This document shows, one piece after another, positions 22,601 through 31,125 of a stretch of 64,000 bases of DNA. Position 1 is the stretch's first letter. Every line of letters starts with the position of its first letter. The notes under the pieces were generated by a model. It had not been told where the DNA came from. It saw nothing but the letters and a program-made list of their open reading frames with translations, and made no database searches. A program made the translations under genes and the position numbers. This stretch comes from Rhyacichthys aspro (lineage: Eukaryota > Chordata > Actinopteri > Gobiiformes > Rhyacichthyidae). The stretch lies in contig CM072170.1 of assembly GCA_036850595.1 (NCBI GenBank), forward strand, positions 16,721,932 to 16,785,931, in the 5' to 3' direction.

Positions 22601-25600
22601 TGATCTAATTATCATTAGTTTCAAAAACTCACTTGTCATTACCATAGCGGCTAAATACAGACATCAACAAAAGTGACAACATAAAATCTATATTTTATGA
22701 AAAATGACTATGTTATTTAGTTTATCCACAAACCTAACCCTTTCTATGTTTGTGGTTACTCACTGGTGAACACAGTGGATGGTACAGTTGTAGGTGACGT
22801 AATGTTCACTTCTGTTGTAACATTAGGTGTTGAGTCTGCAAAGAAAGGAAGTATTATCCACAATTATTTTCATCAAAGTGAAGCTGGAAGGCGCTCCAAC
22901 AGGGGTCTCTGTCTTTCTACTGGGGGACCCCAAGACTCACAAGGATAATGACAGCGACACCTGGAGGGGAGTGATTGGGGAGAACAGCCTCCACAATCTG
23001 AACATGAGTGATGTTGTGTTATTGGACTTCTGTGTTTGCACAGTTTGTCCATAACAAACACTAAATCCAGGAATAAGGGTGTCCATCAGTGCACGTGGCA
23101 CCAGAACACCATAGACTGAAGGGCGATGATCAAGTGTGTGGTTTTTACATCTGACCTTTGGCTATATGTGTTGGGCACTCTGTTGAAGAGAGGAGCTGAG
23201 CTGTTAACTGATCACCACCTGGTGGTGAGTTGGATCCGATGGTGGGGAGGAAGCCGGAAAGACTCAAAAGACCAAATTGTACTGTGAGGGTCTGTTAGGA
23301 ATGTTTGGCTGAGTCCCCTGTTAAAAGGGTCTTCAACGCCCTCGTCTGGCAGACCTTTGACCAGATCCCAACGGAGTCTGAGGACATTCAGTCCAAAAGG
23401 ACCATGTTCTCCACGTCCAACATTTTTTATTAACATAATCAAACTGTGCTGTGAGTTACCTGTGGTTGATGAAGGTGTAGTTGTTGGACAAGCTGTGAAG
23501 TCTGACGAACAGAGAGAATTCTGGGTAAGTACAAGACTCCTGTATAATGCTAAAATGTGATCATTCATTCTGTCTAGTGTTGTCAGTAAAAAACTTACTG
23601 CTGTCAAGAGGCTGGCAGTACTGTCCATCAGGAGGAAGGCCTCTGATACATCCACAGGTGTCATCACTGATGTTGTCACATGATCCATAGGATAAACACA
23701 GGTCACATGACCAACGGTACTGCTCCTCACATGTGCACAGGTAACCAGCGCTAAGTGGAGAGCACACTGCACACAACAATATATAACAATAACATTTGTA
23801 TTAAACTATTTTGTAACAAACAATAATTTGGCTTCTTTTGATGTTCCCTTTGCAGCTAAACAGCACTTGGTTCATGAGTTATGTTTTGAAACCTCCATCA
23901 AGACTGGTGCTAGTCATGATGTAGTGGGAGAGACGTTTTACACATTTATGACCAACAATGTTAACATTTAAAACCAAATAGTCAGAGCCATTACCTGTAG
24001 AAATATTGATGCTATCAATCTGTATGCTGTTGTTGACAATGATGGGGTAAGTGCTGTTACTCAGAACAGTCCTGAGCTGATTTATTACTGCTATATCTGT
24101 AGTGTTTAACTCAATAGAAATGATGTATCCATGAAGAAATGCAGCAGCTGTAAAAAGAGAAGAAGAGGAATTAATGAAAGCACTGTCTTCTGTTAAACTT
24201 TGGTGAAAGAGTCATGTCAGTCTCATTTTCATTTCTTTTGTAAAGCATGATCTAATTATCATTAGTTTCAAAAACTCACTTGTCATTACCATAGCGGCTA
24301 AATACAGACATCAACAAAAGTGACAACATAAAATCTATATTTTATGAAAAATGACTATGTTATTTAGTTTATCCACAAACCTAACCCTTTCTATGTTTGT
24401 GGTTACTCACTGGTGAACACAGTGGATGGTACAGTTGTAGGTGACGTAATGTTCACTTCTGTTGTAACATTAGGTGTTGAGTCTGCAAAGAAAGGAAGTA
24501 TTATCCACAATTATTTTCATCAAAGTGAAGCTGGAAGGCGCTCCAACAGGGGTCTCTGTCTTTCTACTGGGGGACCCCAAGACTCATAAGGATAATGACA
24601 GCGACACCTGGAGGGGAGTGATTGGGGAGAACAGCCTCCACAATCTGAACATGAGTGATGTTGTGTTATTGGACTTCTGTGTTTGCACAGTTTGTCCAAA
24701 ACAAACACTATATCCAGGAATAAGGGTGTCCATCAGTGCACGTGGCACCAGAACACCATAGACCGAAGGGCGATGATCAAGTGTGTGGTTTTTACATCTG
24801 ACCTTTGGCTATATGTGTTGGGCACTCTGTTGAAGAGAGGAGCTGAGCTGTTAACTGATCACCACCTGGTGGTGAGTTGGATCCGATGGTGGGGAGGAAG
24901 CCGGAAAGACTCAAAAGACCAAATTGTACTGTGAGGGTCTGTTAGGAATATTTGGCTAAGTCCCCTGTTTGAAGGGTCTTCAACGCCCTCGTCTGGCAGA
25001 CCTTTGACCAGATCCCAACGGAGTCTGGGGACATTGAGTCCAAAAGGACCATGTTCTCCACCTCCAAAATTCTTTAAATAACATAATCAAACTGTGCTGT
25101 GAGTTACCTGTGGTTGGTGAAGGTGTAGTTGTTGGACAAGCTGTGAAGTCTGATGAACAGAGAGAATTCTGGGTAAGTACAAGACTCCTGTATAATGCTA
25201 CAGTGTGATACTTCATTCTGTCCAGTGTTGTCAGTAAAAAACTTACTGCTGTCAAGAGGCTGGCAGTACTGTCCATCAGGAGGAAGGCCTCTGATACATC
25301 CACAGGTGTCATCACTGATGTTGTCACATGATCCATAGGATAAACACAGGTCACATGACCAACGGTACTGCTCCTCACATGTGCACAGGTAACCAGTGCT
25401 ACTCAGAGAGCACACTGCAGACAACAAATAATAATTTAATTGAAATTATTTATTGATTGATCGGGGTGTGTGGAGAGGTGTGGTCTTGTGTCCACTGCAT
25501 GTATGTTATATTTCTTTAAATATTAATAATAATTTTGCAAATGTTATTTTAGCAAAAGGTGTAACTAATTATACAGTTAAAATACACTTTTTTTTTTGAT

Positions 25601-28409
25601 CATGCATGCATTACAAAAAATGATAACTGCTGTTTAAATAGATGATGGATGTCAGTTTTACATTTTGGATGAAAAATTTGAACTTAATTACAAATAGAGA
25701 AAGCTGTCATTACCTGTGGAAATAATGACATCATGGATTTGTATGTTGTTGTTGTTGACACTAATGGGGTAAGTGCTGTTTCTTAGTACAGTCCTGAGCC
25801 CATTTAGTCCTGCTACATCTGTGGTGTTTAACTCAATAGAAATGTCGTATTCATAAAGAAATGAAGGAGCTGCAGAGAGGAAAATTGTTCAAAGCAGTGT
25901 ATGGATATTACACAGATGTAGCTTAACATTTGTCCTGTTTTTCTTACCTGTAGATAATGGAGTACTTAACGGATCGAGAGTTGCTGAAGGACAAGTTCTA
26001 AAGTCTGCAAAAAAAATACCACAATTATATATAATTTTTTATACATTTTCTTCATAATACATGTATACATTCATACATTCCTGGCTGCAATTCTAAAGCA
26101 GATTTTTTGGCCAATTGTTTTTGGAGAACTCACTTTGGCTATGTATTGACTGACAGTAAGAGTTATCTTCAGGGATGGCTTTAATACAATGACATGTGTC
26201 ACTGGTGTCATTATCACATCTTTCATGTGTAGCACACATGTCACAGGGCCAAAGGTATTCCTCCTCACAGCGGCAGCGGAATCCAGCACCACTTTGGCTG
26301 CAAACTGAAAAGCAAAGGCACATTTTTTGTTTATTTATTAAGGACAAGCACAAACAGCACAAGATGCCTTTACTTACCTGTAGTAATGTCTATGTTTGAG
26401 ATGTTTATCTCTGAGTTGATTTGGAAGGGTACGACTATACTTTGCAGATTGTTTCTCAGTTGATCTAGGTCTGTAGTGTTGACCTCTATGAAAAGCTCAT
26501 ATTCATAGACAAACTGAGGCTCTGTGGAAATCATGGGTACACATTTTAAAACATTTCTGTTTATTTTATTAAATAATATCTAGAATTTTGTTTTTTTCTT
26601 ACCAGTATATATGATGTCAATTTCTGTGATGTTTATTCCGTTGTTTAGTGTGATCGGAAGAAGCATTTCTTTCAAAGAACTCCTCAATAGTTCAAGTAGT
26701 TTTGCATCATCAAAGCTGATTTCAATCTCAAGTACATATTCATACAACTGAATATCCTCTAGAAATAATACAATTTCATCATTTTCAAGGGAGCACTAAT
26801 ACTGTCTAACTATAACAGAGCCAATTAACTACCATAATTGCAGGAGCATTAAAAAGCAATATTCATCAATATATATTAAAAGGTGATCACCTTTTTTTGG
26901 CCGACAGTACTCTCCATTAGAGGGAATATTATTTATACATGTGCATGAGTCATTAACGATTTCATCACAAGCTCCATAAGTCATGCAGCTGTTATACAAC
27001 CACACAAACTGATCTTCACATCTGCACTGGAAACTGGAGCCATTTTGGTAACAGACTACATGAAAAACAGAAGACAAAAAATCAAATACAACATGTTTAC
27101 TTTATTCCCACTCATACTTACATACTTCACAATTTGGCTTAAACGAGAGCTAACGTCCATTCTTACCGGTGGTGATGTCAATGTGAGTGAGATTGACAGC
27201 GGGGCCCAGAGTCAGGGAGAAGTTGCCGCTCTGCAGTAGCTGTCTGAGGTAGTCCACTGTCTCGGTGTTTGTCACATTTAACTCCACATCGACTTCATAC
27301 TCAGTCACAGAAGTCGGGGCTGTGGAAACAGAGTAACATTTTAACACTCTGTCTTGAATCAGCAATCTCTAATATGTCCTCACAAGTGAATATTGGCCAA
27401 AGCCTCTTACAAAGTTGTTTTGGAGGCTTTTATATTGGACTTACAAAAAGACTCATATATTTGGGACAACTAAAATTGGATTGGTAATAGAAAGAAAGTG
27501 TCAACATATTGTACAATTATTGCAAACCCTATTTACAATCATTATTGGATCAATAATATGGTTTGGTTACTTGAAAATAAGAACAACAACTTATCCTAAC
27601 ATAGCAACCTAGCGTTCTAACTAGCTTAAGATAGAAAACTACTTTTATGAGGGACATGAACAAAAATAAACCCCTTTAAGCTCCATAGACATTTAAAATT
27701 AACAGCAGCCAAAACTGACTCAGTATCTTGCTCCTATAAGTGATTTTAGTTAGCCAGCTAATTAAGTTAGCTCAGCCTGTCCACTAGCCTAAGTAGCTAG
27801 CTTAATGCTTTTAGCTAACAGCTTAGTGCATTTTTTATATATAAGATTCATTTACATTCAGGAGAAGGTTTAAAGCTACATAATGACAGCTGTTTATAGC
27901 ATAACCTACATCTTTGTCCTGTCTTTGACTCACTGTGCAAGATTATCCCCAAAAAGTCAAGTATATCAAAACAGCTTCTGATGTAGCTAGTAGGCTACTG
28001 TTAACATGTTCATGTGACATAAAAACGACGGACTAGGGTATGTATATAAAAATGCAATACAATACATCCATTATGAATTATGAATAACATTAATAATTAA
28101 AATATGTAATATTTTCTTCAAAAAAAACAAAAATAAAAACATACTAACCCTCTCTCCTATGTCTTGTGTGAGGTAGAAAGTGCTCTTCATTTGGTACCTT
28201 TGGGGGAAAAAAAAGGTTTTCTATTAATGCTTTGTGTCATCCATGAGATAAGAGACAGTCCCTTATTTTCTGTCGCCCACACGGAAAACACGGTGGACCT
28301 ACCGGTGAAACCAGGCTGGATAACTGAGTCAACCTCCCTGTTTCCAAAATATAGACAATCACAAGAACAGTGGCAATGATAGTCAAGCCATTCTTGGAAA
28401 TGGCCATAC
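12795..28409 (-). CDS. ADGRF-type (adhesion GPCR subfamily F-like) ectodomain gene, partial, multi-exon
   Basis: A minus-strand gene whose exons all join in compatible phases. Order: leader exon, basic furin-site exon, SEA-like, Cys-rich, two SEA-like, Cys-rich, Pro/Thr linker, then ten repeat units. Internal exons are phase 1-1 and multiples of three, so units can be added or lost without shifting frame. The SEA-like exons share Y-E-Y/G-Y...ELNTTD...LR..L.NSTYPISVNN and end ..ISTG. The Cys-rich exons share C-C-x-CEEQYRWSCDLC...CDN..DDTCGCI. SEA modules next to adhesion-GPCR cores are a feature of ADGRF1 and ADGRF5, and tnfrsf21 is the same-strand neighbour, as in human 6p12. The GAIN domain and seven helices are absent because the locus ends at the gap. 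It may be a receptor missing its 3' end, a secreted ectodomain protein or a decaying gene. Product class is inferred from module type and synteny. Confidence 0.65.
13725..14268 (+). mobile_element. LINE endonuclease-domain fragment, copy 5
   Basis: Same antisense intronic LINE fragment, between R9 and R10 before a type-A linker. The tail reads IPTESEDIQSKRTMF in one frame, matching the region just after the endonuclease domain of RTE-like LINEs. Confidence 0.75.
14305..15221 (-). CDS. Array unit R9 (type B)
   Basis: Type-B linker 15189-15221, SEA-like exon 14832-14984, Cys-rich exon 14444-14611, 42-bp exon 14305-14346 (here PSSTTG instead of PSPTTG, donor GTAACT). Intact. This is the second of two consecutive type-B units. 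Confidence 0.65.
15340..16272 (-). CDS. Array unit R8 (type B)
   Basis: Type-B linker 16240-16272, SEA-like exon 15876-16028, Cys-rich exon 15479-15646, 42-bp exon 15340-15381 (donor GTCACT). Frames intact. Confidence 0.65.
16413..17421 (-). pseudogene. Array unit R7 (type A) with frameshifted Cys-rich exon
   Basis: Type-A linker 17350-17421 and SEA-like exon 16946-17098 are intact. The Cys-rich exon 16552-16721 is 170 bp because two bases are inserted near 16677, so the frame changes right after CEE (CEEHSTVGHV instead of CEEQYRW). The shifted frame stays open through the retained 97-nt intron and re-enters the correct frame of the 42-bp exon 16413-16454 (donor GTCACT). An assembly or sequencing error is the simple alternative. 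Confidence 0.65.
17465..18010 (+). mobile_element. LINE endonuclease-domain fragment, copy 4
   Basis: Same antisense intronic LINE fragment, between R6 and R7 before a type-A linker. Confidence 0.75.
18045..18977 (-). pseudogene. Array unit R6 (type B), decayed
   Basis: Type-B linker 18945-18977 and 42-bp exon 18045-18086 are intact, but both large exons are broken. The SEA-like exon (18563-18717) is 155 bp because two bases are inserted near 18665. The Cys-rich exon (18184-18347) is 164 bp: its start is replaced by an unrelated T-rich run that removes four bases. The acceptor AG before it has become GG. Neither exon can be used in frame. Skipping both would restore frame, since flanking exons are phase 1. 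Confidence 0.65.
19119..20131 (-). CDS. Array unit R5 (type A)
   Basis: Type-A linker 20060-20131, SEA-like exon 19655-19807, Cys-rich exon 19258-19425, 42-bp exon 19119-19160. The donor after the 42-bp exon reads ACAG|GTCACT instead of GTAACT, a weaker site. Confidence 0.65.
20175..20722 (+). mobile_element. LINE endonuclease-domain fragment, copy 3
   Basis: Same antisense intronic LINE fragment, between R4 and R5 before a type-A linker. Confidence 0.75.
20757..21678 (-). CDS. Array unit R4 (type B)
   Basis: Type-B linker 21646-21678 (33 bp, ITTTTTVPPT, a short Thr/Pro spacer). SEA-like exon 21280-21432, Cys-rich exon 20896-21063, 42-bp exon 20757-20798. Intact. Confidence 0.65.
21821..22835 (-). 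CDS. Array unit R3 (type A)
   Basis: Type-A linker 22764-22835, SEA-like exon 22348-22500, Cys-rich exon 21960-22127, 42-bp exon 21821-21862 (donor GTAACT). Intact. Downstream of its 42-bp exon comes a type-B linker without a LINE fragment. Confidence 0.65.
22880..23430 (+). mobile_element. LINE endonuclease-domain fragment, copy 2
   Basis: Same antisense intronic fragment as copy 1, at the same place before a type-A linker (between R2 and R3), with few differences. Confidence 0.75.
23460..24482 (-). CDS. Array unit R2 (type A)
   Basis: Type-A linker exon 24411-24482 (72 bp, STPNVTTEVNITSPTTVPST, a mucin-like Thr/Ser/Pro stalk with N-x-T sequons). SEA-like exon 23995-24147 (153 bp). Cys-rich exon 23599-23766 (168 bp; its start differs from the others, reading LSAGYL rather than SSTGYL). 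42-bp exon 23460-23501. All splice sites intact and all frames open. Confidence 0.65.
24531..25072 (+). mobile_element. LINE endonuclease-domain fragment, copy 1
   Basis: Antisense to the host gene, in the intron between units R1 and R2. Plus-strand text reads GDPKTHKDNDSDTWRGVIGE, then GVHQCTWHQNTIDRRAMI and GAELLTDHHLVVSWIRWWG. The TWHQ and TDHHLVV motifs are the end of the APE-type endonuclease domain of an RTE-like LINE (the family behind fish 'craniofacial development protein 2-like' models). It is 5'- and 3'-truncated and frameshifted. Confidence 0.75.
25108..25869 (-). CDS. Array unit R1 (first unit, no A/B linker)
   Basis: SEA-like exon 25714-25869 (156 bp, LYEYDISIELNTTDVAG, ends VIISTG, somewhat diverged). 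Cys-rich exon 25247-25414 (168 bp, CEEQYRWSCDLCLSYGSCDN, near-identical to later units). 42-bp exon 25108-25149 (FTACPTTTPSPTTG, donor GTAACT). The jump from diverged SEA to near-identical Cys exon marks the upstream edge of the amplified region, at about 25.43 kb. Confidence 0.65.
25948..26004 (-). CDS. ADGRF-type gene: Pro/Thr linker exon
   Basis: 57 bp, acceptor TTTTTTTTGCAG, donor ACAG|GTAAGAA. Encodes FRTCPSATLDPLSTPLSTG. It is the counterpart of the array's 42-bp exon (FTACPTTTPSPTTG) and keeps the single Cys that probably pairs with the preceding Cys-rich module. Confidence 0.6.
26134..26304 (-). CDS. ADGRF-type gene: Cys-rich exon 2 (diverged)
   Basis: 171 bp, acceptor GCTTTTCAG, donor AAA|GTGAGT. 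VCSQSGAGFRCRCEEEYLWP followed by CDMCATHERCDN matches the array's Cys-rich exons position for position but is clearly diverged, so it predates the amplification. Confidence 0.65.
26378..26521 (-). CDS. ADGRF-type gene: SEA-like exon 3 (diverged)
   Basis: 144 bp, acceptor TTCCACAG, donor ACAG|GTAAGTA, encoding PQFVYEYELFIEVNTTD through ISNIDITTG. Three codons shorter than the array version (153 bp), otherwise the same fold pattern. Confidence 0.6.
26603..26758 (-). CDS. ADGRF-type gene: SEA-like exon 2 (diverged)
   Basis: 156 bp, acceptor ATTTCTAG, donor TACTG|GTAAGA. Encodes DIQLYEYVLEIEIS through ITEIDIIY. Same pattern as other SEA-like exons. No Cys-rich exon separates it from the next SEA-like exon. 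Confidence 0.6.
26891..27055 (-). CDS. ADGRF-type gene: Cys-rich exon 1 (diverged)
   Basis: 165 bp, phase 1-1. Cysteines align with the array's Cys-rich exons (VCYQNG..FQCRCEDQFVW...CMTYGACDE...CTCI...YCRP), but the second Cys of the WSCDLC motif region is replaced (WLYNSC). Presumably a disulfide-bonded extracellular module. Confidence 0.65.
27167..27319 (-). CDS. ADGRF-type gene: SEA-like exon 1 (diverged)
   Basis: 153 bp, acceptor TTTCCACAG, donor G|GTAAGA. Encodes PTSVTEYEVDVELNVT through VNLTHIDITTG. It shares the strand-helix-strand pattern of the array's SEA-like exons (EYEVDVELN, an LRQLL helix, terminal ITTG) and carries several N-x-S/T sequons. At 51 codons it covers about half of a full SEA domain, and no G-S-V-V-V-type autocleavage motif is seen. 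Confidence 0.65.
28149..28197 (-). CDS. ADGRF-type gene: small exon with furin-type site
   Basis: A 49-bp exon between a long pyrimidine tract ending CCCCCAAAG and the donor GAGG|GTTAGT. It reads VPNEEHFLPHTRHRREG in phase 0 to phase 1. RHRR fits the furin consensus R-x-K/R-R. Cutting here would remove a short propeptide just after the leader. Furin-type processing is known for the rat ADGRF5 homologue Ig-Hepta. The phase switch from 0 to 1 is what all later exons need, which supports the exon call. Confidence 0.6.
28303..28409 (-). CDS. ADGRF-type gene: leader exon with signal sequence
   Basis: ATG at 28407-28405 opens 35 codons. Residues 7-21 (GLTIIATVLVIVYIL) form one hydrophobic helix typical of a signal peptide. 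The exon begins two bases before the ATG, after a strong acceptor (TTTCTTTTTCCAG), so at least one untranslated exon lies upstream (higher coordinates). It ends in phase 0 at CCG|GTAGGT, which joins the phase-0 start of the next exon. Confidence 0.6.
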
Positions 28410-28589
28410 CTGGAAAAAGAAACAATCATTGGTGAATCTCTGTGGTCATTCTTTAGGTCATGCACTATGTGATAAAAAGTAAGATAGATGCTGACATCCC
28501 TATAGATCTTTAGAGTCATTTGATTATACATTTGATTAAGAAAAAGTTGCACAAGTTTATGCTTGCATATAAATGGTTTCTGCTCATGG

Positions 28590-28760
28590 GACACTTGTGT
28601 GTCTATGTTCCCACAGCCCTAAGCGCACAGATCTATGTTCACACAACTCTATGTTCCTACAGGCCTATATTTACCAACTCTATGTTCCTATAGCCCTGTG
28701 TTCTCACAACTCTGTGTTGCCACAGCCAAATTCTAACCGAGACCCTAATCCCTAACCCAC
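28590..28760. repeat. Degenerate minisatellite (CTATGTTCC-CACAG type)
   Basis: Six or more imperfect copies of a 16-20-bp unit such as CTATGTTCCCACAGCCCT, ending in CTAACCGAGACCCTAATCCC, which resembles interstitial telomere-like text seen next to this repeat in other fish. Confidence 0.75.
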
Positions 28761-28912
28761 AAATCAGAGCAGTAGTTTTTGCTTAATCCTACTTCCAGAC
28801 GTTGAAACATAGGGCCTGAAAATATTGAAGAAAAAAATGGTCTACATTGCTTGTCAACTCTGAATCAATGGCAGCAGAAAAATCCTTCAGAGAAGAGCAA
28901 GAACTTTAAGGT

Positions 28913-28985
28913 AAGCTCTAAACTTTACTTTCAATGAATGTGAGGTTATTTTGCAGTGGAAAATTGGTTCAGTTCAAGCAGGCAG
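28913..28985. repeat. Dispersed repeat, copy a
   Basis: AGGTAAGCTCT ... GGAAAATTGGTTCAGTT resembles 60293-60362 (AGGTAAGCTCT ... GAATAATTGGTTTAGTT). Family not identified. Confidence 0.45.
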
Positions 28986-29929
28986 GTAGCTATGTTGTTG
29001 TTTGGGGTAGTGTTTTTCAAGTTTGCAATGTTCTTCGTTACCTTTATTGGCTTCAAAAAAATCCCATATACAATGGACAATGGTGCGCCCATGTCATGTT
29101 GGCCACCAAACCACAAGATGTGATGGCAAAATCAGCAGTAGATTAGGGTAAACAGTCCGCAATGGAGAGCTGGCAAAACAGATGGGAGACAGAGGCATTA
29201 CTGTCATGGTTAGCTGTTAGTCCACCCATTCTGACACCCATCACTTTAGACAGTCTCTCTAACACATGTGATATATATAGAACAGGCATTGTCTTTGGTA
29301 ATCTAATCCTTAACAACACAATAAGGCTAACTCTTACTCAGTGGTTACGTGCATTCTCCCATTCTCCTAGACAACTTTGACAAAGCTGAATGGACTTATT
29401 CAGACATTCAAACAATCACACACATTGTGTTGGTGATTCGTCAAAGACTTAACGAGACTGAAGTCTGCTTTTGGAAGACATGCAATTATAAATAATTATT
29501 GTGAGTACTGTTCACAGACAGAACAAAGAAACGTGTTTGTTAAATAAAATCATCAGCTATGAATACAGTGTTGTGTAACCTTTCAGAATCTAGATCTAGA
29601 TCTAGAGTGGTGTCAAACATAAATTCTCAGTACACCACAGTGGTACATAGATAGTTATTCCTTATTGACTTTTATTGAGAATTTTTTTTTCTATTATTAC
29701 CATCATTCACCATTGTTAGCACTGTATCATCTCTGTATCTTAATCGTCCTGGGTCCCTGGACAATTTTTTTGAGTTTTTTAATCTTATTTTTGCATAAGC
29801 AAAAAAAAAAAAGTTCATGCCAATGACATAAAATTTGGACAGGTTGTGTCTTTTGGGGTGAATTTAACTTTTTTGTATTTTTTTTTGTCCTTCAAGGCTT
29901 TCTCATGCCTCATGTTTTTTAAACTAGTG

Positions 29930-30350
29930 CCACCTGTGAGCCTTAAAAAACATTTTTTTGTGTCCTATGGACCCAGGTGGGCCAAATAATTTACAAGCAA
30001 CCTTGCACAAAAAATAAAAATTTATCAGAATCATTGTTTTTTCACATACCCAGACTTGAAAAATAACTAATTCAAATTTGAACATATGGGATGAATAAAA
30101 AAATCAACAAACAAAGAGACTTTAATCACTAAAATTCCCATTTACTGGGGTAAAAATTGGGAAAAATCACAAATATTTATTATGTATGATGAGGACTGAA
30201 GTTAATAATGACATTTATTTTGAAAGAAATTGAAAAAACATGTTTTTTGTGTCCAAGGGACTCAGCTGGAGCACATTATTTTAACCAAACTTTGCACAAA
30301 AAATAAAAATTGATCAAAATCAGTGTTTCAGCCAATATTAGAGACTTCCA
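29930..30350. repeat. Two diverged copies of a ~100-bp repeat
   Basis: Two stretches about 285 bases apart share TTTTTTGTGTCC, the run TTTGCACAAAAAATAAAAATT (TTGCACAAAAAATAAAAATT in the first copy), then ATCA.AATCA.TGTTT. Likely an old local duplication or a tandem element of unknown family. Confidence 0.6.
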
Positions 30351-31004
30351 AGCTCGGATGATAAAGGGACCCCTTAGTATAACGTATAAAGAAATAATGT
30401 TTCTAGTCAACAAAACGACTTGTTGTTTTGTATCTGGTTTATAAAAGTTGCATGATTAAAGTAAATCAACCACCACACAGGCACAGACATAGGCAAATTA
30501 GGCCACTCAATTCTGAGCCACTTATTTTTTACCCCCTCACTAACAGCACACAGATAAATATGCAGCCACTTGCTAATGTACTCTACCCAGGCACAGACAT
30601 TATACATATGTTGTCTATCAGTTGTCACTGGCCAAAGCTAATTTTATTTATGCGCAATTTAAAAAATTTGGAGCTAATGCTAATTGAGCCATTGGAAATG
30701 TATTGTGATCAAAAAGCCTAGCCCATTTGTACCAGTCCCTGTGATAAGTTTATACTTCAAAAATCCTATCACTTGCAGTCGCCAAACAAAAATAACTATG
30801 AATTTCCTGTTCAACTGCGTGTTATAGGATACATGTAATAAAGAATTAGAGCTGTCCTGCATAACTGAGATTTCAAAAGGTCTGAGCTGTTTACATTTGT
30901 GACAGCTCTGTTTTGAAATGGCCCTCATGTGTTATTAGTCAACAAGCGTCTTAAGCATCTATCTGGAGTAACACTTAGATCTATTTGGAATGCTTCTGCC
31001 TGGC

Positions 31005-31125
31005 TCAGGTGTTAGGGCGGGTTGATCCCTGCTCCCCCCAGCTCATACTGCCATTGTGTCCTTGGGCAAGACATTTTACCCACCTTGTCTGCAGTCTCTG
31101 TGGCACTGGTGTATGCATGTGTTCA
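31005..31125. repeat. Dispersed fish repeat fragment
   Basis: Contains CCCAGCTCATACTGCCATTG followed by TGTCCTTGGGCAAGACATTT, a motif found dispersed in many fish genomes. Parent element not determined. Confidence 0.55.

Noticed and set aside
12795..25869. Regular near-identical spaced repeats resembling a CRISPR or satellite array
   Set aside because: Units are over 1 kb, contain spliced exons with conserved cysteines and intact GT-AG sites, and lie in vertebrate DNA.
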